Part shown: piece after piece, positions 6,109 through 14,731 of the stretch
How the letters are laid out: the number at the start of each line of letters is the position of its first letter
Position numbering within the stretch: the stretch's first letter is position 1
Source: JAQICX01 sp964441455
GTDB lineage: Bacteria > Verrucomicrobiota > Kiritimatiellia > JAQICX01
NCBI GenBank assembly: GCA_964441455.1
Contig: CAYTUX010000069.1
Coordinates: 1-41,399, forward strand
Length of the DNA: 41,399 nucleotides
Direction of reading: 5' to 3'
The notes under the pieces: generated by a model
The model's database searches: none
Told to the model about the DNA's origin: nothing
Seen by the model: the letters and a program-made list of their open reading frames with translations, nothing else
Translations under genes and position numbers: made by a program

Positions 6109-8664
6109 TCATTTTGTCTTATATTCCCCTACCGATTCGGCAGCCATGCTCAATGTTGGTTCTTCGGCTGATTTATCTTCGCCCCAGACTTTGGCAATCC
6201 GGTCTTTTATCTTTTGCTCAAATATTTCTATTAGTTGTTTGTTTGCGTTTACAATTTCTTGTTCTTTTTCTATTTTAGCAACTATTTGTTTTTGTATTTC
6301 AATAGGAGGCAATGGAAATTTTATTTTAATGATAGCATTACCGTTAAATTGCGGTTGACCGCCTCCTGTCATTAACTTAGCCGCTTGACTAATATAATTG
6401 GAACTCTGAGCAAAAGCCCAATAATATTTTGGATATACCCTTTTTTTGTCGAAATTCAGACGAATAAGAAATGAAGCAAAAACGGCCGGATACGATTCTT
6501 TAAAAATCATAGTCTTTCCATATGTTGCCCCTGTTCTTGCAACTAAGATATCATCTTTACTAACTATACTTTTCTGTGCATCTAATGTTAAATCAATATA
6601 TCTAGCATTTTCTTTTATCAATTCGCCATCTACTCCAATATCTGTAATTCTAATAAAACGAGCATTGCCTTCGTCTTTAGCTTTTTCTGTAAATCCATAT
6701 TGTGGTTTTGCAACCTCACCCAACTCGACCATTTCCCAAGCGGGGTCAATGTCTATTTTGGGTTTGTAGTTTTCAACTACCATTTTTGCCCCATCAATTA
6801 TTTTCTGGTAGCCTTCTATTTCAGCTACTATCTCCTCTTGAACCGATAATGGAGGTAGCGGAATTTTAACCCTTTTAACTAACTCAATATTTAAATTCTT
6901 AACTACCCCCCCCGTTGCAGACTGAGCAAATTGGTCTTTAACAAATTGAGAAGAAAGAATATTAAAAACATAATTCTTGTTTAAATTATTTTTGAGTTGT
7001 TTAAAAACTAACCAACCATCATGAATTGCACCAGTAATATTTACAATATAAGGACGTCCAAAACTCATTGAGTTTGAAAGTATGAAATCTCCAGGTTCAA
7101 CTAATCTTGATTTTTTCAAGCCTTCTGGTCTTATTTTTTGTTTAGTTGAATTTACAAACTTAGCCCCCTCTTGAACATCACCAATTTTAATCCAATTTAT
7201 GCCATTGACATCATCCGTTATATAATCTTGAATTGGTCTTGGTGAACCTCCTCGCTTAATATCAAATAATTCATTAAGTGTACACAAATCAAATTCTGTT
7301 TGCCCTAAAATTGTTTCTTTGTACCTCTCGCCGCTCAAATTATAATCGCCATTTTTTGCAATCTTTGATTTCAGTACAGCATGAGCCATTTCGACTTCGC
7401 TCAAAGCCCCTGCTTTAAATTGTTTCAATAAGTCAATTGCTTCTTCCAGCTGTCCACCTTTAATAATATTTCGTTGAGCACCCAGATTGAATCCATCGTT
7501 ATCAACTTTTACAAATAGTATCTCATTACTTGTTTTGGCAAATTGCCTATCCATCAGCAAAATAGAAGTCTTTACTCCACTATATGGATTAAATACTCCG
7601 GCGGGCAAACTCACTACGGCATACAGATGATTCTCAACCAGCATTTTACGAAGTTCTTTGTAGGATTTACCACTTTGGAAAATTACTCCCTCGGGAACAA
7701 TTATACCTGCTCTACCGGTTGGATTAAGATGTTCGGCAATGTAGTCAACAAACAAAACCTCTGAACGATTTGACTTTACTGTAAATTGTGAGTGAGGTCG
7801 AATCCCCCCTTTTGGACTCATAAATGGAGGGTTGGCAAGGATAACATCAAACCTGTCATCCCAACGATCTTCACTTGATAAAGAATCATATTCATAGATA
7901 TGCGGAGATGTGAACCCATGCAGATATAAATTGACCAGACTCATACGAACCATATCGGGAGATATATCATAGCCGATAATGTTTTTTATCAGCTTCTTTC
8001 TCTCATCAGGAGTCAGGTTGTTGTTTTTCTCTTTGATATGTTTAAAGGCAGATATAAGAAAACCGGCTGTTCCACATGCTGGATCAAGTATTGTATCCGA
8101 TTTATCCGGATCTACAGCTTTGACAAGAAAATCTATTATGTGTCGTGGAGTTCTGAATTGCCCGGCATCGCCTTGTGAACCCATGATAGAAAGCAGATAT
8201 TCAAATGCATCTCCAAGTTTTTCACTATGGGTGTATTCAAACCTTCCAATCTCTTTTAGAAACATTCGGAGCGTTTCCGGATCGCGATATGGCAGATATG
8301 CATTTTTAAAGATATCTCTGAACAGTTGAGGTATGTTAGGATTTTTCTCCATATTCTCTATGGCTTCAGAATACAATCGGAGCAGGTCATTTGCTGAGAC
8401 CTGTGGACTCGTAAGGTTATCCCAGCTATATTTTTCAAATTCAACAGTTATCTCTTCTTCAGGATTGGCTGGATCTTTGATTTTGTAATCTGAGAAAAAC
8501 TTTGCTTTTCCGCCAAGTTCAATGGATTCTTTATCCATATCATCCATAAATTTATATATCAATGCAATTGTAATCTGCTCAATCTGCGATTTCGGATCCG
8601 GCAACTTCCCTACTAAGATATCCCGGCAATCATCTATTCTTCTCTTTGTCTGTGTATCTAACAT
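6109..8664 (-). CDS. hsdM: Fused type I restriction-modification methyltransferase-specificity protein (HsdM-HsdS)
   Basis: A single 851-residue frame. The ATG at 8664 is chosen because AAAGGAA precedes it; the frame is open 16 codons further. The N-terminal half is an N6-adenine methyltransferase: HsdM helical bundle (about 1-150), AdoMet motif DPACGTAGFL (194-203) and catalytic NPPF (278-281) followed by GVKTSILLMDR. The C-terminal half (about 458-851) is an HsdS-like specificity subunit with two target-recognition regions. One spans TLNELFDIKRGGSPRPIQDY to IPLPPLSVQEEIVAEIEGY; the other spans MVELGEVAKPQYGF to FPLPPIEIQKQIVAKIEKE. Each ends in the conserved helix that sets the spacer between half-sites. 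HsdM and HsdS are normally separate genes, so this is a natural fusion. hsdR lies upstream on the same strand, with a transposase gene between them. Confidence 0.93.
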   Translation of the reverse strand: MLDTQTKRRIDDCRDILVGKLPDPKSQIEQITIALIYKFMDDMDKESIELGGKAKFFSDYKIKDPANPEEEITVEFEKYSWDNLTSPQVSANDLLRLYSEAIENMEKNPNIPQLFRDIFKNAYLPYRDPETLRMFLKEIGRFEYTHSEKLGDAFEYLLSIMGSQGDAGQFRTPRHIIDFLVKAVDPDKSDTILDPACGTAGFLISAFKHIKEKNNNLTPDERKKLIKNIIGYDISPDMVRMSLVNLYLHGFTSPHIYEYDSLSSEDRWDDRFDVILANPPFMSPKGGIRPHSQFTVKSNRSEVLFVDYIAEHLNPTGRAGIIVPEGVIFQSGKSYKELRKMLVENHLYAVVSLPAGVFNPYSGVKTSILLMDRQFAKTSNEILFVKVDNDGFNLGAQRNIIKGGQLEEAIDLLKQFKAGALSEVEMAHAVLKSKIAKNGDYNLSGERYKETILGQTEFDLCTLNELFDIKRGGSPRPIQDYITDDVNGINWIKIGDVQEGAKFVNSTKQKIRPEGLKKSRLVEPGDFILSNSMSFGRPYIVNITGAIHDGWLVFKQLKNNLNKNYVFNILSSQFVKDQFAQSATGGVVKNLNIELVKRVKIPLPPLSVQEEIVAEIEGYQKIIDGAKMVVENYKPKIDIDPAWEMVELGEVAKPQYGFTEKAKDEGNARFIRITDIGVDGELIKENARYIDLTLDAQKSIVSKDDILVARTGATYGKTMIFKESYPAVFASFLIRLNFDKKRVYPKYYWAFAQSSNYISQAAKLMTGGGQPQFNGNAIIKIKFPLPPIEIQKQIVAKIEKEQEIVNANKQLIEIFEQKIKDRIAKVWGEDKSAEEPTLSMAAESVGEYKTK

Positions 8665-8733
8665 AAATTCCTTTGTTATTATTGCATGATGCAATGTAAT
8701 AAAACGCAACATTTTTTATTTTACAAATATATA

Positions 8734-8769
8734 AGACGCAAAGCATTGAGACGCAAAGCATTGCGTCTC
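8734..8769. repeat. REP-like palindrome (one and a half copies) beside the RAYT gene
   Basis: 8748-8769 is a 22-nt palindrome: stem GAGACGCAA / TTGCGTCTC around loop AGCA. A half copy (AGACGCAAAGCATT, 8734-8747) abuts it. Two further full copies lie at 9065-9086 and 9249-9270 inside the transposase gene. REP palindromes of this kind are the usual substrates of RAYT enzymes. Confidence 0.85.
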
Positions 8770-9028
8770 TATGGATTATTTCAAAAAAAAACGTATTACG
8801 GTTTATTTAAAAAATTTGTCTTTATTCCAATTTTGTTGATTCTCATTAATATATTTTCTGATATTTTCAAATGATTTATCATTGCGGATTATATGATCGT
8901 GAAAACGGGGTTGCCAGGCAAAATCGGCACGGATTTGACGGGCATTTTTGGTAACACCAATTTTAAACCCACGAATAATGGATGCCAGATTTTTTGATTG
9001 CCCCCCAAATTGATTTATATGATCATTG

Positions 9029-9060
9029 GTCGTCGCCGCGGTCGTCGTCGCGGTCGTCAT
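9029..9060. repeat. GTC/GAC trinucleotide-like tract inside the RAYT gene
   Basis: A GC-rich run of GGTCGTCGTCGC-like units in otherwise AT-rich DNA. It encodes a Thr/Ala-rich loop (TMTTATTTAATT) between the HUH half and the C-terminal half of the transposase. Its length could vary by slippage in multiples of three. Confidence 0.7.
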
Positions 9061-9064
9061 CGTA

Positions 9065-9086
9065 GAGACGCAATGCTTTGCGTCTC
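9065..9086. repeat. REP palindrome inside the RAYT gene, copy 2
   Basis: A full 22-nt palindrome with the same 9-bp stem as 8748-8769, but in the opposite orientation (loop TGCT on the plus strand). It encodes RDAKHCVS in the transposase. The bases ATCGTA precede the plus-strand reading here and the minus-strand reading of the 9249-9270 copy, so the repeated unit is about 28 nt. Confidence 0.85.
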
Positions 9087-9248
9087 TTTTATTATATTCA
9101 TTTTCACCAATTATGACAATGGCATGAAAATGATTTGGCATTATTACATATTCATCCATCATTAAATTCATATCTGGTCGCATTTCAAATGTTTTTAACC
9201 ATTCGGTTTTCACGATTTCCCCAATGGCTGACAATTTCATTTTATATG

Positions 9249-9270
9249 GAGACGCAAAGCATTGCGTCTC
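9249..9270. repeat. REP palindrome inside the RAYT gene, copy 3
   Basis: A full 22-nt palindrome (stem GAGACGCAA / TTGCGTCTC, loop AGCA). It encodes ETQCFAS in the transposase and is in frame. Confidence 0.85.
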
Positions 9271-9439
9271 TACGATTTGTCCAAAATAACATACCCTGTT
9301 TTTGGTGCAAATGGTAACAAAATATGTGGCATTCCAACCATAATCCCAATTTTGCAATCGGGTGGATGAAATACGGTATTTGTTTTGAAATTTATCTAAC
9401 ATTATTTATCTTTTTGTTTTTATTTTTCTCTGCTTCCTC

Positions 9440-11965
9440 TTAAGCGGCAAACCGCTCTAAATTGATATAATCTTTAATGTAAACAGGAATGACTTCTCTG
9501 TATTTTGCAGCAACTGCTTTGAATTGCGAATTGGTAAGCGTTGGATTTGTATGTAATGACTGAAAATCTTTTGCTTCAATTATTTTTCTTAATTCCTTAT
9601 CCACAATATAAGCCTTAAAGAAATATTTTAAAGCCCTGGTATTGACATCTTCATCCGGCGGATAAATTGAGATAAATTTCTCAAATTCTTCTTCAAGAAG
9701 TTCATCTTTAGATTTGAATTTAGGAATTATACCAAAAATCTTTTCAACCACTTCTCGAATAGATGTTTTTCTGTCAATCTTTGCAGCCTTTCTAAGTTTC
9801 TCCAGAGTAAAATATTCTTCAGGCTTATTGAATATCTCATCTTGTATATAAGTTGTCACATATTCCCAGTTATCCAGCTGCACATTTTTCTTAATAACAT
9901 CATCCATAACAATTCTATCTTTAAACTTAAAGAGCATCTGATCAACTTTCATTCCATCGTAGCCGACCTCCTGCTCTGCAACCATTACAACCGGATCCGG
10001 TTTGATGCTTGTGAACTGGTTTGTACCTTTGGGTTCACCAGGCTTTCCTGTTCCTGTAGTAGGTTTAGGCAATTCAAGTTTCTCATCATAATCAAAAGTT
10101 TCTTCAAAATATTCACAATTTGCAAAAAAATCAAAAAGTTTATACGACTCTTTATTGTGTGTAATGATTTCATCATCACCTAATTGATCTTTATGTTTAA
10201 ATTGAAAAGTATGTTTTCTTGTTCCACGACCTTTTATCTGCACAAAGTCTGCCGGACTATAAATTGGTCTTGCCATACATAAATTAAGTAAGTCCGGACA
10301 ATCATATCCAGTGGTCATCATCCCGACAGTTACACAAACTCTTGTCTTGCTTGAAACATATCCTTCAAGCCATGTTGTCTTGCCATTCAATTTGTTATTT
10401 GAAAAATTTATAGTCATCTGCTGAGAATCATCAACCTGTGAAGTAACCTGAACTGCAAAGTCTGAGTTGTATCTGCCGGGATATAGCTCTTCTGCAAATT
10501 CATTTAAGACTTCTGCTAGCCTTCTGGCATGATTCTGACTGACAGCAAAAAAGATTGTCTTTCCAATCTCATTTGTAATAGGATCTCTAAATGCATTTTC
10601 CATAAATATTTTACATAAACTACGATTTGTCTCGTCTGAAAAGAATGTTTTTTCAAAACTACGAGGCATAAATGTGCTTTTTTCTTCACCCTCTTCTGTG
10701 TCGAAAACAATGGAATATCCTTTATCTGACAAAAGTTGAGTTGTGATTTCAGTTCTCACATCAACAACTGTTGGGTTAATCAGGAATCCATCCTTTACTC
10801 CATCAATCAAAGAGTATTGATAGGTTGGTTCGCCTCCTTCACAACCAAAAGTATTATAGGTGTCACGCAACATTCTCCGTTCAACTTCTCGCGGATCATT
10901 CTCTTTGACTTTCGAGAATTCAACACCTTTCAGATAATCTTTAGGAGTCGCTGTTAAGCCTAATTTATAACCATTAAAGTATTCAAATACTGCACGAGCA
11001 TTTCCTGATATTGATCTATGTGCTTCATCTGAAATAATTAAATCAAAGTCTGTTGGAGAAAAAAGATAGCTATACTTGTTATCAAAACTTAGTGATTGAA
11101 CTGTGGTTACTATGATATCCGCATTATGCCAATCTGTTCTATGCTCCTTGTATATAGATGTTGTGTAGTCAGGTCTTAAATAGTTGTTGAACGCTTTCCA
11201 TGCTTGATTTTCCAACTCTAATCTATCCACCAAAAACAACACACGTCTGGCATTTTGAGTTCGCAGAAACAGACGAATAATAGCGGCGGCTGTTAAAGTT
11301 TTACCCGTTCCTGTCGCCATTTCAAACAGAAAACGATCTTTATCATCGGCAACAGCTTTCTGAACTGCAAGAATGGCTGTTTTTTGATAGTTTCTTAGAA
11401 AACGCAGTCCATTATCAAAAATAAAATCATTACTAGAATCTATCGTACCGTTCCAGCCGGGCATCTCTTTGTAGTCAGGCATTTGTACTTTAACAATATA
11501 ATCATCATCAACGGGTTCCTTGACTAAAGCTTCTCGGTCAGGATTCCACTCTTTGATTGCACCAATCTCAGCTGCATTTGGAAATTTGTAAATTGGTTTG
11601 GGATTCCCCTTCTTCAAATTCCACAAAAAGTGAACAACTCCATTCGAAAGAATGACAAATTGAGCATTCACTGTTTTTGCATATTTTCTGGCTTGCTCTT
11701 TGGCAACCAATGGATGTAATTTCTCCTTTTTGGCTTCCAGAACACAAATAGGTTTATTATTGCTATCAACTAATAAGAAGTCCAATGAACCAGATTTTGT
11801 TTTTTCAAAATCATTTCCCCATGCATCAGCCTCAGTTTGAGTAATCTTAACATGATTCTCAAGCAATATATTTGCTTTCCCGTGTTCATCATCAAAAAAA
11901 CGCCAACCGGCTTCTTCAAGCAGTTTGTTAATCTTTATCCGGGCATGTGCTTCGTTATCTGACAT
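9440..11965 (-). CDS. hsdR: Type I restriction endonuclease, motor/nuclease subunit HsdR
   Basis: 841 residues, EcoEI-like length. The N-terminal nuclease domain carries a PD-(D/E)xK core: Asp62 in SLDFLLVD and Glu77-Ala-Lys79 in CVLEAKK. The SF2 helicase motor follows: Walker A ATGTGKT (217-223), FLVDRLEL, TTVQSL, DEAH box SDEAHRS (312-318), LTATPKDYLKG (337-346), and the later GMMTTGYDCPDLLNLCMARP and QIKGRGTR motifs of RecA domain 2. The C-terminal helical region (EKLRKAAKIDRKTSIREVVEKIF onward) should bind the methylase-specificity part. It is the first gene of the restriction operon. The start has AAGGA directly before the ATG and a second AAAGGA ten bases further up. The subunit cuts DNA after ATP-driven translocation when the HsdM-HsdS target is unmethylated. 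Confidence 0.95.
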   Translation of the reverse strand: MSDNEAHARIKINKLLEEAGWRFFDDEHGKANILLENHVKITQTEADAWGNDFEKTKSGSLDFLLVDSNNKPICVLEAKKEKLHPLVAKEQARKYAKTVNAQFVILSNGVVHFLWNLKKGNPKPIYKFPNAAEIGAIKEWNPDREALVKEPVDDDYIVKVQMPDYKEMPGWNGTIDSSNDFIFDNGLRFLRNYQKTAILAVQKAVADDKDRFLFEMATGTGKTLTAAAIIRLFLRTQNARRVLFLVDRLELENQAWKAFNNYLRPDYTTSIYKEHRTDWHNADIIVTTVQSLSFDNKYSYLFSPTDFDLIISDEAHRSISGNARAVFEYFNGYKLGLTATPKDYLKGVEFSKVKENDPREVERRMLRDTYNTFGCEGGEPTYQYSLIDGVKDGFLINPTVVDVRTEITTQLLSDKGYSIVFDTEEGEEKSTFMPRSFEKTFFSDETNRSLCKIFMENAFRDPITNEIGKTIFFAVSQNHARRLAEVLNEFAEELYPGRYNSDFAVQVTSQVDDSQQMTINFSNNKLNGKTTWLEGYVSSKTRVCVTVGMMTTGYDCPDLLNLCMARPIYSPADFVQIKGRGTRKHTFQFKHKDQLGDDEIITHNKESYKLFDFFANCEYFEETFDYDEKLELPKPTTGTGKPGEPKGTNQFTSIKPDPVVMVAEQEVGYDGMKVDQMLFKFKDRIVMDDVIKKNVQLDNWEYVTTYIQDEIFNKPEEYFTLEKLRKAAKIDRKTSIREVVEKIFGIIPKFKSKDELLEEEFEKFISIYPPDEDVNTRALKYFFKAYIVDKELRKIIEAKDFQSLHTNPTLTNSQFKAVAAKYREVIPVYIKDYINLERFAA

Positions 11966-12168
11966 TCCTTAGACATCCTTTGTCGCTTTTATAGTGGTTT
12001 AAATAATTTTCTAATAATTGTAGAGTATATTTGCTCTTTTGTACATTACTTTTTAACGAATCGTAGTAAAGAAAAGTTGCATAATCCATTAACCAAGATA
12101 ATTCTTAGTCTGGAATGACAACGTCTTAATTGTCATATTCTTTTAACCAGAAATATACTGTGTTTTTA

Positions 12169-12939
12169 TCAGAGGTTAATAAAATACATTTTAGGCCATA
12201 ATTTACCTGTTACAAGCAGTCTTTTAGAATTAGGTTCATAGGCGATGCCATTTGCAACAGCTTCAATATTCTCTTTAGTGCTTTCCGGAACAAGTTCAGA
12301 AAGATCAATCCTTTTTTCAACTTTTCCTGTCGTTGCATCAATAACAACAATCTGATTTGTCATCCAGATATTTGCATAAATCTTTTCATTGGCATATTCA
12401 AGCTCATTAAGATTGATTACAGGGATTTTTCCATCTTTAATCTCAAGTCTTTTAACAATTGAAAATGTTTTCGGATCTCGAAAAAATAGAGTTGAAGAAC
12501 CATTGCTCATAATAATGTGTTTTTCATCGTGAGTAAGCCCCCACCCTTCACCAATATATTTGAATATCTTTTCAAACTTGAGTTTTTTGATATCATACAC
12601 AAGGCATACACCAGCTTCATAGGTCAGCCAATATAGTTTGTCTTCATATATTGTTGATCCTTCACCAAAATAAAGTTTTGGTAATTTAAAAAATTTTTCT
12701 TCTTCACCATTCGGATACTTGGTCATAATAAAATGTGAAGTTCCATAGCCGCCGGTGCTTTCACATAAATAATCTTTGTAGAAAAACAGACCTTGTGTAA
12801 AATTTTTATTATTATGGTTTAAGGTTTTGGCGACAACCGCTTTTTCAATTGGAGCTTGTTTGGCGGAACAGCTTGATGTCAATACCATTGAAGCAATGGC
12901 AGCGATGATGGTTGAAAAGCGAAAAACAGAAGTCTGCAT
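12169..12939 (-). CDS. Glutaminyl-peptide cyclotransferase-like lipoprotein (plant/bacterial type)
   Basis: 256 residues from MQTSVFRFSTIIAAIASMVLTSSC. The start at 12939 sits 1 nt after the atpD stop codon, with AAAAAGGG (inside the atpD 3' end) as ribosome site; a frame-open ATG further upstream would overlap atpD. The leader has a basic start, a hydrophobic core and LTSSC, an acceptable though not ideal lipobox, so a periplasmic lipoprotein is likely. The mature part has the five-bladed propeller repeats of the plant-type glutaminyl cyclase family: NFTQGLFFYKDYLCESTGGYG, GEGWGLTHDEKHIIMSNGSSTLFFRDP, NELEYANEKIYANIWMTNQIVVID and NGIAYEPNSKRLLVTGKLWPKMY. These enzymes convert N-terminal Gln to pyroglutamate. 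Why it follows atpD is unclear; translational coupling is likely. Confidence 0.88.
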   Translation of the reverse strand: MQTSVFRFSTIIAAIASMVLTSSCSAKQAPIEKAVVAKTLNHNNKNFTQGLFFYKDYLCESTGGYGTSHFIMTKYPNGEEEKFFKLPKLYFGEGSTIYEDKLYWLTYEAGVCLVYDIKKLKFEKIFKYIGEGWGLTHDEKHIIMSNGSSTLFFRDPKTFSIVKRLEIKDGKIPVINLNELEYANEKIYANIWMTNQIVVIDATTGKVEKRIDLSELVPESTKENIEAVANGIAYEPNSKRLLVTGKLWPKMYFINL

Positions 12940-12940
12940 A

Positions 12941-14323
12941 TTATACCCTTTTTTTAACTTCATCAATGGAACCAGCCATCATAAAAGCTTGTTCAGGAAA
13001 ATCATCTAATTCACCATCAACTATCTGTCTGAATCCTTCAACAGTCTCATCAATTGTAACGTACTGCCCCGGAATACCGGTATATTGCTCAGCAACAAAA
13101 TTAGGTTGCGATAAAAATCGCTGAATTCTTCTAGCCCGGTTTACAGTTGATCTATCGACATCAGGTAACTCTTCAATGCCTAAAATAGTAATGATATCTT
13201 TTAACTCACTATATCTTTGAAGGATTCTTTGAACCTCTCGTGCAACTTTATAATGTTCCTCCCCTACATACTCCGGAGCTAGAATTCTTGAATTGGAGGA
13301 TAGAGGATCCAGAGCTGGATAAATTCCCATCTCAACAATCTTTCTATCAAGCACAATTGTTGCATCAAGGTGAGCAAATGTTGTTGCAGGTGCGGGGTCG
13401 GTTATATCATCTGCCGGAACATATACAGCTTGAACAGATGTAATTGAACCACGGGTTGTGGAAGTAATTCTCTCCTGTAACGCACCCATCTCTGATGCAA
13501 GAGTCGGCTGATATCCGACAGCTGAAGGCATACGCCCTAAAAGGGCAGACACCTCTGCACCTGCCTGTACAAATCTAAAAATATTATCAATAAAAAGAAG
13601 AACATCCTGTCGCATGTTGTCTCTAAAATATTCAGCTTGAGCTAATCCTGAAAGCGGAACTCTAAGTCGTGCTCCCGGAGGTTCATTCATCTGTCCATAA
13701 ACAAGGACGGTATTTTTAAGCACTCCTGATTCATCCATCTCGAGCCATAAATCATTACCTTCTCTGGTTCGTTCTCCCACTCCGGCAAAAACAGCCTGAC
13801 CGCCATGTTCAGTTGTTATATTTCTAATCAACTCCATAATCAGCATAGTTTTTCCCACACCCGCACCGCCAAACAAACCAATTTTGCCTCCCCTGGGAAA
13901 TGGAGCCAGCAAATCAACGGATTTTATACCCGTTTCATATAATTCAACCGATGGCATCTGCTCGTCAAAAGATGGAGGTGCTTTGTGAATTGATTGTCTA
14001 CGGTATGTGGGAATCGGTCCCCTGCCGTCAATCGGCTCTCCCAATATATTAAGAACTCTTCCAAGAACTTCTTCGCCTACCGGAACAGTAATTGATGCTC
14101 CGGTATCTTCTACCGGCAACCCGCGACTTAACCCGGCTGTAGCTGACATGGCAATGCATCGAACAATGCCATCTCCCAGAAAATCTTCAACCTCCAGAGT
14201 TACACTCTCTCCACGTTCTTCATCGCGCACAATGAGTGCATTATGTAAGTCAGGAAGATGTGAGTCATAAAACTCAACATCAATAACCGCTCCGACAATA
14301 TGTACAATCTTCCCCTGTGCCAT
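12941..14323 (-). CDS. atpD: F1F0 ATP synthase beta subunit, isolated gene
   Basis: 460 residues, normal beta length. Motifs: barrel domain ending ITVPVGEEVLGRVLNILGEP, P-loop GGAGVGKT (152-159), catalytic Glu184 in GVGERTREGND, Walker B DVLLFIDNIFRF (240-251), RMPSAVGYQPTL, and PADDITDPAPATTFAHLDAT (303-322). The C-terminal helical domain has EELPDVD (384-390) where most beta subunits have the acidic DELSEED sequence that touches the gamma shaft, so this segment is diverged. No atpC, atpA, atpG or membrane-sector gene is beside it: upstream is a 48-codon ORF, downstream a glutaminyl cyclase gene. Split ATP synthase operons are known in Bacteroidetes, Chlorobi and Planctomycetes, usually as an atpD-atpC pair, so a solitary atpD is odd. 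It may be the main beta subunit or a second copy. Confidence 0.95.
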   Translation of the reverse strand: MAQGKIVHIVGAVIDVEFYDSHLPDLHNALIVRDEERGESVTLEVEDFLGDGIVRCIAMSATAGLSRGLPVEDTGASITVPVGEEVLGRVLNILGEPIDGRGPIPTYRRQSIHKAPPSFDEQMPSVELYETGIKSVDLLAPFPRGGKIGLFGGAGVGKTMLIMELIRNITTEHGGQAVFAGVGERTREGNDLWLEMDESGVLKNTVLVYGQMNEPPGARLRVPLSGLAQAEYFRDNMRQDVLLFIDNIFRFVQAGAEVSALLGRMPSAVGYQPTLASEMGALQERITSTTRGSITSVQAVYVPADDITDPAPATTFAHLDATIVLDRKIVEMGIYPALDPLSSNSRILAPEYVGEEHYKVAREVQRILQRYSELKDIITILGIEELPDVDRSTVNRARRIQRFLSQPNFVAEQYTGIPGQYVTIDETVEGFRQIVDGELDDFPEQAFMMAGSIDEVKKRV

Positions 14324-14337
14324 TATAAAATATCTTT

Positions 14338-14484
14338 CTAAATTTTCTTTTCTGTATTCGGATTTATATCCGGAATAAACGGACTGCCTATTAGAGACTC
14401 TACAAGGTATCTTTCATCAGCAATATCAACATAATCCGAGGCTTCTGCAATCTGAGATATTGCTTTTTGATTCTTTGTATTCAT
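14338..14484 (-). CDS. Small ORF (48 codons) immediately upstream of atpD
   Basis: The frame reads MNTKNQKAISQIAEASDYVD, continues through IADERYLVESLIGSPFIPDI and ends NPNTEKKI. It has a strong GAGGAA ribosome site 9 nt before the ATG, and its stop lies 14 nt before the atpD start. The acidic, helix-prone composition and close spacing make it a credible small protein rather than chance; it begins downstream of a promoter-like sequence (14538-14566). It has no similarity I recognise to epsilon, gamma or other ATP synthase subunits. It could be a co-regulated small partner or a translated leader peptide controlling atpD. Confidence 0.6.
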   Translation of the reverse strand: MNTKNQKAISQIAEASDYVDIADERYLVESLIGSPFIPDINPNTEKKI

Positions 14485-14537
14485 AAATGTGATATTCCTC
14501 GAAATTAATTAAGATTCCCAAAAAAAATAACTTTCTT

Positions 14538-14566
14538 ATATTATCAATAAATCTTTGTTTTGACAA
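14538..14566 (-). promoter_or_regulatory. Putative promoter of the small ORF-atpD-glutaminyl cyclase transcript
   Basis: On the minus strand TTGTCA (14566-14561) and TAATAT (14543-14538) are 17 nt apart. The -35 matches consensus at five of six positions, the -10 at only four. It lies about 54 nt ahead of the small ORF start. Confidence 0.45.
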
Positions 14567-14731
14567 GCAATAATTAATAATGTATCTTTCCTAAAGTTCA
14601 AACAACATAGTCCGGATAAGATTAACTTTCGTATAAAGGTAAAAAACAGTTGTATTTGTATAGAACTGAAATTAATAAATTTTAATGTAAGTATAAAACA
14701 CAATTTATGTTTTTATACGATTTACTAACTG

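Larger units (their letters stand above)
8803..9402 (-). mobile_element. REP-associated tyrosine transposase (RAYT, Y1/HUH family)
   Basis: 199-residue coding sequence. It shows the family order: N-terminal RISSTRLQNWDYGWNATYFVTICT, the metal-binding HUH motif in MDEYVIMPNHFHAIVI (His91-Phe-His93), LASIIRGFKIGVTK, then FHDHIIRNDKSFENIRKYI with the likely catalytic Tyr184. RAYTs are single-strand endonucleases that cut and join at REP hairpins; they are usually domesticated, single-copy genes. Two REP palindromes lie within the frame and are translated (residues about 44-51 and 106-113), as is a GTC-rich low-complexity tract (about 114-126); neither breaks the frame. The gene lies between hsdR (38 nt upstream) and hsdM-hsdS in the same direction. 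The catalytic residues look intact, but the inserts fall in loops and activity is uncertain. Confidence 0.9.

Noticed and set aside
12941..14323. N-ATPase (sodium type) or V-type beta/B subunit
   Set aside because: The P-loop, GERTREGND and barrel sequences are those of ordinary F1 beta, and no N-ATPase gene order (atpD-atpC-atpQ-atpR) follows.
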